Notes: generated by a model from the letters alone, not told the origin. Positions 25,901 through 33,818 are shown, numbered from the stretch's first letter. The stretch is 64,000 nucleotides of DNA from Nereocystis luetkeana (GCA_031213475.1 JARUPZ010000003.1:12529580-12593579); one strand, 5' to 3'. Numbers and translations: made by a program.

Positions 25901-28900
25901 CACATCGACAGCGCAATCACAGGTTGTACGCAGGAGTATATTATGAATAGGTTGATGACAAGTTGTGCTGATTCTCGGCTTGACGTTGTGTCCTCAGTGT
26001 TCAATGTGTGGCGTAAGTTCCCGATGTTGACGGGGTGGGTTCGGACGGAGGGGGGGGGGGGGGGTCTGGCCATCCGTGCAAAGGTGATTTTCATTTAGGG
26101 GCAGCAAGGCCTAGTGGTCAGAAGTTGAGTACTCCGTGTTTTCGTGTAACATACTTTCTGAGAACCCGTCTGCCATGGATACGAGTTTTGAATGAAGCGC
26201 ATCACTAGAGTACCGTACCACGACATTATCCCCCACAACCACAGTATTTTAAGAGGAATGTTCTGCAGGTTGCACGCGAATAAGGATGGATCGCCGGCAA
26301 TGCGCGCAAGACCCACTCGAACCCGTGCAGATACAACAAACAGGTCCAGCACACAAGGCTTCCCTTCGGGGGCATTCGGACCGGGGGGTGGGGGCGCAAG
26401 GTACAGTCCGATGGCGTTCTGTGCAGCTCAAGTAAGCGAAGGGACAACCGAGCGTTGAAATATGGACGCTTATGCAGCCCAAAAAACGGAAGACATACCG
26501 ACCAGCGAAAGGAAATCGGTGAATCTATCTATCGCGGCACATCCTGTTGGAAATGTGACAGTTCACACTCTTCACACTCCAATGGCTCGCCGATGGCGGC
26601 GTTTGTTTCTGTAGCAGAACGCCTACAATAAATACACAGCCGTGTCTGGGTTGCAATCACCTTGGAGTACACATCGTCGTGGCCCGAAGCCTTCGATATG
26701 GCGGCTTCCACCTCCTGTTCGACGACCGCCTTGGCGTGGAGGGCTGCTTCTTCGACAATTTTTGCCTGGTCGGCGATTTCCTTCAGGAACGTGTTTTATT
26801 CGTGAAAGTGCGCGCGAACGGTTGCACAAATAAAAAAAAGGGTTCGTCTCGATCCGCGGCCTTGCCTGTTGACACAGAGAGAACCCTAGTTGCGGTCGTA
26901 CCCCCCCCCCCCCACCGCGACTATACGAGCACACTTCTGCGATGCCCTGCTTTTACTGTACCAATAACTGGTGTGCGTCCATCAGCATTGACGTATCGTG
27001 TGTATAGGCCCCTTTATTCCAGGCGGCCGTACAAAATTTGCACATCAACCAAAGTGACTTGAGTTAGTGTTAAGCATAGTGTGGATCAACTACTTTTCAC
27101 GGGGGGTAGGGGTAGGTGTGAAAGTAATTAATTGATGTCCTGAGTTTATACTCCTACAGTGGGAATCCATTCATTTTTTTGTAGAACCGCGGTGGAGGAG
27201 GGGGGGGGGGGAGCCTGCCATGTGACCCCGGATTCGAATTGCGAGTATTACGGGGGGGCATAGTTTATAGGACCTATGGTATACATAAAAACCTATATAT
27301 TTAACCACTTTTACTAACAATATTTGGTCCTATTAACTATGGTCCCCCGTAATATTAACAGGAGGGAGAGAGAAAAGAAAAGAAGGGCGAAAACATTAAA
27401 AGGGGAGAAGAAAATACAAGAAAGGGAGAAAGAGAGTATCCTTACACACACAGCACAGAGCTAAGTATGTATTGAGAACGAAGTAATGGTTTGTTTTCAG
27501 GAGACGATACATGCAAACCGGATGTTGGATACTAGTAGTATTGTAGTGCTTACGGTATCACGGGAGGAACATAGTAACAAATACCTGGTACGTAATAAAT
27601 AGGACCAAAATAATGTTTGTAAAAATAGGTAAATACCTGGTATAAAGGTTTGTGAGTGTACCGTAGATCCTTTTTACTATGGCCCCTCGTAAGAGTAGTT
27701 GCAAGTACATTGCGTAGTTGTCGTGATTGGCGTGGCCTCGCGGATGCGCCAACCACAAATAACTCAAGTTTTCTGTTGGCGACGTTTCCGCGACTTCGGC
27801 TTTTCCTGTACGAAATAGTCTCGGGTGGTCACTACGTGTTAGGAGGTGGTCCGAAGCTTTTACACGATGTTCTGATATTTTGTGGACGCCGACACAAATA
27901 TTGTGTCTCCCACACCCTTCTGTATCATATTGTAGGGCAGAAGCGGAGTACCGACATGGGTCTCCGGTTGGACTAACGGCACGCACCGTCGTGGGGAGGG
28001 AGGAGGAGGGCCTTCTGTGTGGCCCCGGATCTGAGGTTCGACAAGGGGATACCATAATATAGCATTACTATTATTAATATTAATAGTACCAGGTATGAGA
28101 TAAATGAAATATTAAATTGGACGTGGGAAAAAAACGAACTTACGGTGCGGTCGTGAAAACGTACTTACCAGTGCTGTGCCAGGTATGTTCAACGTTCGGC
28201 TGGAAATACAGCAGCAGTAGAGGGTACAAAAGGGGGTTGCTACTGCTGTAGACTTCGTGCATAACAGGTAGGGTTCCCTTTTTTTCGTTTCTCTTGGTTT
28301 TCTTCCTGGGAATGCTCCATTATTAACATTTATTATTTTGAGTGGTCGATGTTGAACCTCATGCTGCGTTCTGCATGTTATCGTCGGATGGCGACCATAA
28401 CAATCAAAATGTTCGACTCTCTCATAGACACGCTTTTTGGGCATCTACAACACGGCCAGTACCAGGTATTAATGCACTCTGAGATAATATACACCAATAT
28501 AGTGGTATGCGCGTGTTTCGTCCCTCACCTGCTGCTGCAGACGCAAGACGTGTTTTTCAGCCACTTCCGCGGCGTAGTTGGTGCGCTGCACGGGACGAGA
28601 CGCGCGTTTGACATGGACGTAATAACGGATGCGCACACAAGGGGAGCGTCCGAGTATCAATCACCATCCCGACATTGCAACCGTCGGATAGAGCTTGCTG
28701 CACAACAACCAGACCTACCTGCGTTTTCTAGAGAGTTTACGGTTCAAAGGTCGAACGGTGTGTATATCTCAACTGCTGTACGAGGCCTGGTACCCGGTAC
28801 GTAACTGCTACCGGTATGTCGCATCGAACGGTCGCAACTCTTGCCGTCGTCTGTACGTAGGTAGATGTATACGCACAGCAATGTACGTGGATGCCCGATG

Positions 28901-29308
28901 TCCGATTTTCGCATCTTGTACTGGGTGCAGGTTCGTTTGTGTGTGCCAAACCTCACGTACTCGGGCCTGGTATCGCTTGACACTGGTGAGCTTTCCCTGC
29001 TCGAACTACTACTACACACCAGTACCTCTTCAGGCACAAGACAAAGACAAACACACATCGTTGCTGCTGCGGCTTTGGCATCGCACGGCACCAGCAGTTC
29101 GCTTCACCCCCACCCCCTCTCATGCCCATCACACCTTCGTGTCGGCCTTTCTGCGTTCGATGTAATCCAGCAGAGCCTCGCCGATAAAGTCGATCGGATC
29201 CGGCGGCTGCGCGACGACGAGCGACGTCAGCGCCTCCGACAAAGGTTCGCCGACTGTGCGCTTCAGGAACTCTGCATCCATCGCGGCACCCGCGCTTACC
29301 TTCGCCAT
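7696..29308 (-). CDS. RSP2: Radial spoke protein 2-like (Dpy-30 + GAF), whole gene span
   Basis: The gene is a 21.6-kb, about 14-exon minus-strand gene encoding roughly 600 residues. Order: Dpy-30 dimerisation motif (residues about 11-52, FLKRTVGEPL...DPIDFIGEALLDYI); a charged coiled coil (59-117); a GAF-type domain broken over six exons (about 118-350), with GVTFDVWK, VRDPRVKFFGIPKLGSYLAV and LVLCADTIGQ; a helical part; and an Ala/Glu-rich tail ending GEGGEED. Chlamydomonas RSP2 is the known flagellar protein joining an N-terminal Dpy-30 motif to a GAF domain; it sits in the radial-spoke stalk/neck, where Dpy-30 dimers bind RIIa/AKAP-type helices. All intron phases agree except at exon 10, whose 3' end is unsettled. 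The identity is inferred from domain order. The start is the first ATG of exon 1; a second ATG nine codons on also fits. Confidence 0.75.
8300..8540 (+). mobile_element. Family-C TIR element, copy 3
   Basis: Lies in the last intron. AAAACACCCC at the left, CTGGGTTTCTCGACAACGG and CCAAGCGATGCGTCC within, GGGGTGTGTTATATTGTCAC at the right, followed by a CCCAGTGTGATA end. Confidence 0.6.
8670..8870. repeat. CCTACTCAGCCAGCGAT tandem words
   Basis: Words of the form GCCTACTCAGCCAGCGATMGCC repeat about five times with TAGTAG or TACTGCTGTAG spacers. Intronic. Confidence 0.5.
9222..9325. repeat. Exon-adjacent repeat, copy next to exon 13
   Basis: Shares AACGACTCCCGAATTTC, CCCGCCTTTC, GCTCGTT and CGCAGGTGTCC in the same order and spacing as 24256-24345. 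It lies about 85 bases past the donor of exon 13. Confidence 0.6.
9409..9526 (-). CDS. RSP2: RSP2-like exon 13
   Basis: 118 bases: (R)GALDWVGKMRTAVSTELVPA, ILAFKVDDPTSATLAAEAK. Acceptor catgcacaaagcag, donor GTACGC, leaving phase 0. Predominantly helical, no known motif. Confidence 0.8.
10084..10244 (-). CDS. RSP2: RSP2-like exon 12: helical C-terminal part
   Basis: 161 bases: ATRYRVRLKAVEAVKGLVSL, MGKLHLDPQAGVIDVLERAL, LLVGKPRSDLCDA. Acceptor gctcaatggccag, donor GTACGG. Leaves two bases of an Arg codon completed by exon 13, an independent check of the model. Confidence 0.8.
10363..10651. repeat. Minisatellite, unit about 62-67 bp
   Basis: Four and a half units starting CGACACGCAGGCAGCATGAT and continuing GGGGTGTG.AGGGTGGGTGTG, in alternating types A and B. 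It starts about 120 bp upstream of the exon 12 acceptor (transcript sense) and produces long chance frames. Confidence 0.85.
10945..11165 (+). mobile_element. Family-C TIR element, copy 4
   Basis: CAACACACCCCCTCGA at the left, TCGACAACGGGAAGAG, CGAGCGATGCGTCTACGG, TCTCGACGAGATATTTCCA and a GGTGTGTCACC right end. TACAGCAGTA is embedded at 10979. Confidence 0.5.
11437..12505. repeat. CCATGG/CATGCC palindrome array
   Basis: More than 1 kb built from CCATGG, GGCATGCC, ATGCCATGG and TTCTCCATGACC words on both strands, with irregular 10-25 bp spacing. It lies in the intron between exons 11 and 12 of the RSP2-like gene. No unit length is constant and no open frame is coding-like. Confidence 0.8.
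13306..13416. mobile_element. TA-flanked MITE, family A copy 2
   Basis: TTACGGGGGATCATAGTTAA at one end and the complement (slightly diverged, GTCCCCGATGA) at the other; AT-rich centre with ATATATATACCATAGG. Intron of the RSP2-like gene. Confidence 0.75.
13425..13510. repeat. Family-N dispersed repeat, copy 1
   Basis: GTGACCCCGGATCTGAGATA then AGGAGGGAGAAAGAAAAGAA. Other copies: 27195-27410 (split by a family-A MITE) and 27985-28035. Confidence 0.6.
13575..13742 (-). CDS. RSP2: RSP2-like exon 11
   Basis: Fifty-six codons from acceptor gctaaaag: SRMFDDDTSVLPLLRGGEPA, LLVAKVTEGEEATVEAALAA, then MEAAGATEDDKERASK. Phase with exon 12 is only kept if the donor is AAG|GCACGT, a GC-AG intron; an internal AAG|GTAACG donor would shorten the exon by 31 codons and also keep phase 0. 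Confidence 0.65.
14159..14244 (-). CDS. RSP2: RSP2-like exon 10, 3' border unsettled
   Basis: Reads AVDTEREIASKFPARLGRKK and on to CIDDTVRK from a pyrimidine-rich acceptor ending gcccgcaag, phase 0. The best donor (ATG|GTGAAC) leaves phase 2, which does not fit exon 11; a GTTCGG donor at 14169 would leave phase 0 but is poor. A further small exon may be missing. Confidence 0.5.
14982..15090. mobile_element. TA-flanked MITE, family A copy 3
   Basis: Best preserved copy: TATTACGGGGGACCATAGTT and the exact complement as ends, flanked C..TA / TA..G. Sits just before LINE-A. Confidence 0.88.
15181..16390 (+). mobile_element. LINE-A, 3' half (reverse transcriptase to C-terminus)
   Basis: A non-LTR retrotransposon remnant, antisense to the host gene within the exon 9-10 intron. 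Visible parts: FREGMRVRVQTNDG before the palm (15180-15220); the catalytic MLYADDAGVVSKSAEGFAKR (from 15444); a thumb region with YLGNIINENADLSIEIDRRI; ALKMTRCESIE (about 15970); and the C-terminal WYRGATEAAERFMVKWHEDE, QLSRQRR near 16270-16345. At least two frameshifts and several stops separate these. The endonuclease and palm N-terminus are missing, as expected of 5' truncation. T-rich sequence follows to about 17130. Confidence 0.85.
17525..17605 (-). CDS. RSP2: RSP2-like exon 9: GAF C-terminal helix
   Basis: Twenty-seven codons, GRCFSAAEVEWAKVWAGKLK then VAVQALE. The F...E......A..L..A...L pattern is the closing helix of GAF domains. Acceptor tatatgaatag, donor GTGAGA, phase 0. Confidence 0.8.
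17685..17755. repeat. ATGCACATG tandem repeat
   Basis: GGGCATGATGCAC, TATGCACATGATGCATATG and similar words, period near 9. Intronic. Confidence 0.5.
17870..18060 (+). repeat. Family-R dispersed repeat, copy 1
   Basis: ATTTCAGGGCAGATAT and CATGTTGCCGGGTGGGAGCC match, inverted, 56400-56570. A trace of the same words is near 62845-62865. Confidence 0.5.
19384..19570. repeat. GGGTCGGGTC foldback repeat, copy 1
   Basis: A GGGTCRGGTCGGGTCGG arm is followed by TCCCGACCCGATCCGCGAGA and a CGACCCGACCCGACCCGTGA arm, so the strand folds on itself. Copy 2 at 38588-38762 has the same order, including CCGATCCGCGAGA. Confidence 0.7.
19662..19775 (-). CDS. RSP2: RSP2-like exon 8: GAF C-terminal strand
   Basis: Thirty-eight codons, PPEGAIASDDKTLAVSASVY ... 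AAELVLCADTIGQ. The last part fits the central GAF strand of the type VLC.DT.G. Acceptor acaataaag keeps phase 0; the nearby CCAG would break the frame. Donor GTACGA. Confidence 0.82.
20072..20281 (+). repeat. Family-D dispersed repeat, copy 1
   Basis: CATGCATGGCTGTAGTCGTA, TAGACCCTCGCATCCTACAA, GGGTTTTCACCGACCAGACA, AGCGCGAAGCGCCGTGAGGT, CATGAAGGGTGAGCTGCATC, GGATGACAGCTTC. About 210-230 bp, no TIR and no poly(A) tail seen; class unknown. Confidence 0.75.
21882..21970 (-). CDS. RSP2: RSP2-like exon 7: acidic loop
   Basis: 89 bases, completing a split Gly codon and reading ISDAPPPAQDGAPEDEEGQD then an Glu/Gly-rich run. Acceptor cttcgtatgtag, donor GTATAT, leaving phase 0. The acceptor side of this exon is duplicated, degenerate, at about 22046-22125. 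Confidence 0.8.
21951..22125. repeat. Tandem duplication covering the exon 7 acceptor
   Basis: GGTGGCGCGTCGGAGATTCC (from 21951) and GGTGGCGCGTCGGAGGTTCC (from 22046), each followed by a related AGCACGGAAACAA and AAGCTTA segment. The upstream copy keeps an AG but the surrounding acceptor has decayed. Confidence 0.65.
22683..22848 (-). CDS. RSP2: RSP2-like exon 6: GAF core
   Basis: 166 bases beginning EGELVPDENEPELIPPLHLL and containing DPRVKFFGIPKLGSYLAV and RITYDSWLQPG. The FFGIPKLGSYLAV strand pair is the most distinctive part of the gene. Ends after the first base of a codon; exon 7 supplies the other two. Confidence 0.88.
22872..23440 (+). repeat. Family-D repeats, three in tandem
   Basis: A fragment (22872-22950), a near-complete copy (22965-23165) and another (23212-23440), separated by G-rich runs. 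All in the intron between exons 5 and 6 of the RSP2-like gene, same orientation. Confidence 0.7.
24256..24345. repeat. Exon-adjacent repeat, copy next to exon 5
   Basis: Same words as 9222-9325 (AACGACTCCCGAATTTC, CCCGCCTTTC, CGCAGGTGTCC). Ends about 28 bases from the donor of exon 5. Confidence 0.6.
24374..24493 (-). CDS. RSP2: RSP2-like exon 5: GAF core
   Basis: Forty codons: an acidic loop (EGEDPEDGPGEEG), then VTFDVWKKTELPPPLEPVFDE. The G.(S/T)F..W step is typical of GAF strands. Acceptor cgtctcag, donor GTACAT, phase 0. A repeat shared with exon 13's flank lies just beyond the donor. Confidence 0.85.
25292..25420 (-). CDS. RSP2: RSP2-like exon 4: start of GAF domain
   Basis: Forty-three codons with VLGLARERLAASGV and EIIEYIAAAEGQEDIVGR, resembling the first helix and strand of GAF domains that end in a pre-loop VG(R/K). 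Acceptor ttgatttctgtgcag, donor GTGCGC, phase 0. Confidence 0.8.
26661..26780 (-). CDS. RSP2: RSP2-like exon 3: coiled coil
   Basis: Forty codons starting EIADQAKIVEEAALHAKAVV, Ala/Glu/Val rich with heptad spacing, ending YSK before a GTGATT donor. The acceptor is AAG rather than CAG or TAG, but phase 0 matches both neighbours. Confidence 0.75.
27195..27410. repeat. Family-N repeat copy 2, split by a MITE
   Basis: GTGACCCCGGATTCGAATTG on the left and AACAGGAGGGAGAGAGAAAA on the right of the family-A MITE at 27246-27354. Copy 1 is continuous across the equivalent point, so this is a nested insertion. Confidence 0.65.
27246..27354. mobile_element. TA-flanked MITE, family A copy 4
   Basis: TTACGGGGGGGCATAGTTTA and the complement CTATGGTCCCCCGTAA as ends, TA on both sides; nested in a family-N repeat. 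Confidence 0.85.
27556..27693. mobile_element. TA-flanked MITE, family A copy 5, with two TACCTGGTA words
   Basis: Longer than its relatives because it carries TACCTGGTA at 27582 and 27634. Outside these it follows the family order, but its ends (TCACGGGAGGAACATAG, CTATGGCCCCTCGTAAGA) are diverged. Confidence 0.7.
27985..28035. repeat. Family-N dispersed repeat, copy 3 (partial)
   Basis: GGGAGGAGGAGGGCCT then GTGGCCCCGGATCTGAGGTT; the purine-rich right part is missing. Confidence 0.5.
28529..28585 (-). CDS. RSP2: RSP2-like exon 2
   Basis: Nineteen codons, RTNYAAEVAEKHVLRLQQQ, between a tctcgtcccgtgcag acceptor and a GTGAGG donor, phase 0 at both ends. It begins the helical linker behind the Dpy-30 motif. 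Confidence 0.75.
29135..29308 (-). CDS. RSP2: RSP2-like exon 1: Dpy-30 domain
   Basis: Opens with ATGGCGAAG and runs 58 codons to a GTGTGA donor, phase 0. Residues 11-52 contain FLKRTVGEPLSEALTSL and DPIDFIGEALLDYIERR, the hydrophobic pattern of the Dpy-30 helix pair. The sequence AAG|GTAAGC just after the ATG would also be an excellent donor, but the next acceptor would make a 28-base intron, so read-through is preferred. Confidence 0.85.
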
Positions 29309-29965
29309 CGCCTAGGCAGTCAGGGTACGGTGCAATGTGCCTTGCCCGATGCTTTCGTCTCTCGTTACTCCTACCGAGGTGTTTGTTTTTGCCACGTTTT
29401 TCATCCCAGACGGGATGTCATCATAAAAATCGGTCGGAAAAATAAAAGCAGAAAAAAATGACGGTTTCATTTTTTTGAGGCGTTCCACTGGACTGTTGGA
29501 ATGTTTGCCCATGTTGTACACCGTATTGTACGGAAATATAAGGACTGTTTGGTTATCAATAGACATAATAAACCGTTTATTACATTTCCGGACATAGTGG
29601 TCCCTCGACTACTCGATCGTGTGATCGTGCGAGGTACGGCCGTAGTTCGTCGTTGTGTTACCTGGTAGTTTGCCGGGCTCTGAGTTGGATCGTCTCGAAA
29701 GCGGGCACGCACCAAAGCTGCTGCTGCTGCTACTGTTGCTGTTGTTGCTGGCCTGGTGGTCGCATCATCCGGCCAACGTATCCGACGACGCCCCTCTCTG
29801 TCTTTCACACGGTAAGAGCTGTAAGCTAAATTCAGTCACCAGGCAGCAGTCATCATGTTTCTTGCTGGACCGGCAGCAGGTGCCACGAATACCGCTGCTA
29901 CTGCCGCTACTGCTGCTACGGCGGTGTGTCGAGTCGGCTGGGTTGCGAATGTAAACAGGGTTCAA
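29309..29965. promoter_or_regulatory. Divergent 5' region
   Basis: Separates the minus-strand RSP2-like start codon from a plus-strand candidate first exon at 29966. No TATA box is recognised at a convincing distance. It has a CTG run (29718-29755) and a GCTACTGCN run (29893-29920). If both starts are right, the two genes share a promoter of about 650 bp. Confidence 0.3.
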
Positions 29966-30163
29966 ATGATACGTGCTCGTGCTTCGTCGTCGCACGTGGC
30001 ACCTTCAGCTTCGGGGCTATCAAGCAGCGTCGTGGTGGTGCCACGTCTCCCACTCCATGGATGTCCCGTGACAAGTAGCTCGATGCTTCGTGGGCGGTAC
30101 GCCTCGTCTAGTGCGGTCTCTCGGCTCCATCTGAAGGCCGACAACGTCGGAGTCTGTGTCAAG
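29966..30163 (+). CDS. Candidate first exon with organelle-type leader
   Basis: Sixty-six codons from ATG to a strong GTGAGC donor, phase 0. The first 50 residues are Ser/Ala/Arg-rich, lacking acidic residues (MIRARASSSHVAPSASGLSS, LRGRYASSSAVSRL), as in mitochondrial presequences; then HLKADNVGVCVK. It could be the 5' exon of the phosphatase gene downstream, since all phases are 0, but no sequence link proves this. Confidence 0.4.
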
Positions 30164-30325
30164 GTGAGCTGGGACATCAATATTAATATTCGTTTCAAAA
30201 CGTCTGCTATGTGAGATGCGGCAGTAGATGGTTTTTGTGCCAGTACGAGGTATGCTGCTGTCTACGAGGTACGACGAGTACTCGTTACGTCGTTACATAC
30301 CTGGTACCTGGTACGCCGTACCAGG

Positions 30326-30434
30326 TATTACGGGGGGCCATAGTTAATAGGACCTATGGTATACATAAAAACCCAGATATTTAACCATTTTTACTAACAA
30401 TATTTGGTCCTATTAACTATGGTCCCCAGTAATA
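30326..30434. mobile_element. TA-flanked MITE, family A copy 6
   Basis: TTACGGGGGGCCATAGTTAA with its near-complement at the far end. The left TA is the end of TACCAGGTA (30319), and TATTAATA abuts the right end. Confidence 0.85.
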
Positions 30435-30710
30435 TTAATAGTACATACTCGTAGAGCACCTACGGCAGTAGCGTATCGTACCAGGTACGAGGTCATACCC
30501 GGTACCAGGTACCAGGGTATATACCTGATACCTGGCACAGCAGTTCGTCGTCATGATGCTGCAAGGTACAGAGTAGTCGTGCGAGGGTAAAGACGTTTCG
30601 AGGTCCCATGTAAGCACTGCTTGCTGCACAACAGTAGTTTCCATCGACGAGAAACAGAACGAGCAAGACACGGGAGGCGGTACTGGCGGTGTTGCTGACT
30701 AAATTTATTA

Positions 30711-31346
30711 TTAGGGTCGATCTTAACGACACCTTTTGTATTTCGTTTTTTCCTGAAATTTCGGCATTTCACCAAATTCAGCGAGGGTTGAATCTTATCG
30801 AGTGAGTGCCTCAGTTGGCTCGGGAAATAATCGTCCACCCGGCACAGAACCGTCCCTACAGCAGCTGCGCTCGCGGAACCCATGCGTGCGGTGGCCCCAC
30901 AGCCATCGGCCTGACTCGTAGGCAGGTGTCGGTGCCTTGGGGAGTGAAATCCATCACCAACTCGTCACGCAACAACGCCCAACGCTTGCCCAAAGCGAAA
31001 AGGTCTCAGCTATTGCCGTCGCCGAGCTCAGTCGGTCGGCCAGTGCGGTCACCTTGTGAACTCGGCCACGAGAGCCCAGAAAGCTATTGCGCCTTCTGCG
31101 TTTGGCCATGACTTGCGAATGACCTTAGGAACGACCCCTGTCAGCTCTGTGCGCTCGCGAGTGGTGTCACAGCTCGAGCGGTGGGGTTGCCCGATCCTCT
31201 ACGACCTTGTACCTAAATTTCCTGAAAAACCCTAAAAACTTCGAGGCGACTGTTTGGGGGGGTGAAGTTTTTCGGCTTTTCCCGAAAATATTTCGGGAAA
31301 ATACCGAAAAAAACTGAAAAACACTCGTCGTTAAGGTCGACCCTTA
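30711..31346. mobile_element. Family-G DNA element, copy 1
   Basis: Ends TTAGGGTCGATCTTAACGA and, inverted, TAAGGGTCGACCTTAACGA. 636 bp, no intact coding frame. Internal words include AATCTTATCGAG, CATCGGCCTGACTCGTAGGC and GAACTCGGCCACGAGAGCCC. Confidence 0.7.
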
Positions 31347-31605
31347 GTATTAATAGTATTCATATTGATAAAAGAGAACTCATCCTTTCTTTGGTTTGGG
31401 CCAGTTTGATGGTATGCCAGGCTATAGGCTGGTTATCGGATAGCAACAGGGGCAGTATGAAGCTGGCCCGACTACTGCAATATAGGTCGCGACCTAGATG
31501 CGTGCAGTTACTCACTGAGTTTGATGCCTTATCTCGATAATTCCCACTTTCCTGACTCCCAGAGGGTTCTGGGAGCCGGGGAGACACGTACTGTACGATA
31601 TTTTA

Positions 31606-32381
31606 TTTCGTTTTTTGTTTTTCCCTACAGTTCCGCATTTCACCAAATTTCAGCGAGGGTTGAATCTTGTCGAGTACGTGCCTCACTTGGCTCGCGAAAT
31701 AATCATCCACCCGGCACCAAAGATGTCAGGAGACAGCATTTTCACCCCTCGACAGACAGCAACTTTTGCCTTGACATGCCTTAACTGACACCACACTACT
31801 AGGTTTTAGTGTGGAACACTCGGCCGTACACCCTTGACAGCGCGTATTTTGCCTTCCTTGACATGCCTCCTGACATCTCGGCACAGAACCGTCACTACCG
31901 CAGCTGTGCTCGCCGAACCCATCTGTGCGGTGGTCCCACTCTCATCGGCCTGACTCGTAGGCACGTGTCGGTGCCTTGGGGAGCGAAATCCATCACCAAA
32001 TCGTCACGCTACGTACAACGCCCAACGCGACAAAGTCTCAGCTATTGCCCTCACCGAACTCAATCGGTCGGCCACCTCGGTGCGGTCACCTTGTGAACTC
32101 GGCCACGAGAGCCCAGAAAGCTATTGCGCCTTCTGCGTTCGGCCATGACTTGCGGATGACCTTAAGAACGACCCTTGTCAGTCTTGTGCGCTCGCGAGTG
32201 GTGTCACAGCTCGAGCGGTGGGGCTGCCCGATCCTCCACAGCCTTGTACCTAAATTTCTTGAAAAAACTTGAAAAATTCGAGACGTGATTTTTCGGGGTC
32301 GGAGTTTTTCGGCTTTTCCCAAAAAAATCGGGAAAATACTGAACAAAACTGAGAAACGCTCCTCGTTAAGATCGACCCTTA
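31606..32381. mobile_element. Family-G DNA element, copy 2
   Basis: Repeats nearly all of copy 1 in the same orientation; right end TCGTTAAGATCGACCCTTA is intact, the left terminal repeat is missing. Longer because of a nested element at 31718-31878. Confidence 0.7.
31718..31878. mobile_element. Small TIR element nested in family-G copy 2
   Basis: Flanked by the direct repeat CGGCAC (31712-31717 and 31879-31884), which occurs once in copy 1 at the same place. Ends AGATGTCAGGAG and CTCCTGACATCT are inverted. 161 bp, no coding capacity. Confidence 0.75.
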
Positions 32382-32576
32382 CCCCACTATTCTGCGTACG
32401 TACATTGTACGAACCTGGTTCTAGTTCGTCTCCCCGAATAAAAAAATAAAAAATGGTTTTTATTTATTTATTTTTCGTCTCCCCAAATTCAGAAAATAAC
32501 TTTTTACGGACGCTGACCCTTGAACGGGGATAATAAGGATGTATCCCCTGCTTTCCAAAGCCTTGCGAGATTCCAG

Positions 32577-32669
32577 GTAGTGGTAATGGCGAGCGGTAAT
32601 GATTCAGCTAAAATCGGTAGCTTCCGATACGTCGCAGCTCTGAAATACGGTAAAGTTTACCCGGTACAG
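32577..32669 (+). CDS. Possible internal exon
   Basis: Thirty-one codons between ttgcgagattccag and GTATAT, phase 0: VVVMASGNDSAKIGSFRYVA, ALKYGKVYPVQ. Less GC-rich than the accepted exons. It would join 30163 to 33819 without breaking the frame, but there is no family match. Confidence 0.25.
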
Positions 32670-33818
32670 GTATATGGTACATACATCGGCGAAGAAAACG
32701 GTCAGTCAAAAGGTGAGCCTCGACCAATCAGAAAGTGGTGTTGCACGCCTTTTTTGCACGCCTTTTTTCAAAGGCGTTGTTGCAGTGAGGGCCTCTCTGC
32801 GGGGAGGCGAAGTGTACGAGTACGTACGTACGTAAAACAAGCTGTAGCAGCATACCCCAGTTTTCGCTCTCCGCCGAAGAAAGACCAGCACTGAATGCTA
32901 TACTCGTACAGCAGGTACACTGGGTACAGTGGCAAGCAATGGGCGACGGCGTTTAATACGTTATTGGCTCGACATTTGCGTGAAACATTGGAACAACATC
33001 GTTTTATGTTGAAACTAGTCTTGGACGCACTCTGCTTCATGCAATAAAAAGTGAGCCTAGCCGGAAATGAAGGTATCGTACTGCAATATGGAGTGTGCAC
33101 TGCTGCGCACTGCTGTCGCGGATGTTTTTCCAGCCGCTCGCCCGCACTCGAAGCGCCGACAGCGGTAATTCCCTTTGGGGGACACGCTCACACTATTCCT
33201 CCGCGGACCTGGCTATTGTTTGCTCTTTCGCTGCGCAAGTCGAGGGCTACGCGTAAAACTTGTCTTCCCCATCCGTTTTTTTTTTTCTGCCGTTGTATCC
33301 GTAGTTCCTGTGTTCCTTTCAGTGATACCGCGTGAGTTTAGCAAACGTGGTTTTAACAGTCTGTTGATGCGTACTAATTGACGCCTATGTCCGGGAATAT
33401 AATCCCCGTTAGAACTTTCACGCGAGTAGTGAACAAAAATTATTTTCCTGGACAGAGGTACCGAAAGAGGACATGACACCTACTAACAAAACGACTACCA
33501 GCTACGTAGTAAGAAACGCGAGCTCCTCTTTTCAGGAAAATAAGAAGCCCGGGAGCCGTTGTACCGAACTCAAGTTGAACGCACCATTTTTCCCAATAAA
33601 AAATCCGAAATCCAGCCTGTTGGGTATACATACGCCTTCAATTTCTTATAAACTGATTCTTGTGCTTGACTGAACTGTACATACTTTATAGAATAACAGT
33701 ATCAACTGACAATATTTGCCGTTATTTTACACTGCCGGGTACTACTACGTACCAAATCACTATCAATACTCGTAACTGCTACGGGACCGTGAAACCGCCG
33801 TACTCTATACAACGCCAG

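Noticed and set aside
28865-29461. A 198-codon plus-strand frame over the Dpy-30 exon
   Set aside because: Shadow of the minus-strand exon 1; no family match and no codon signal.
33134-33164. A 31-bp microexon (ttttccag ... GTAATT) upstream of the phosphatase
   Set aside because: Its entering phase does not fit either proposed upstream exon, and without it the phases already agree.
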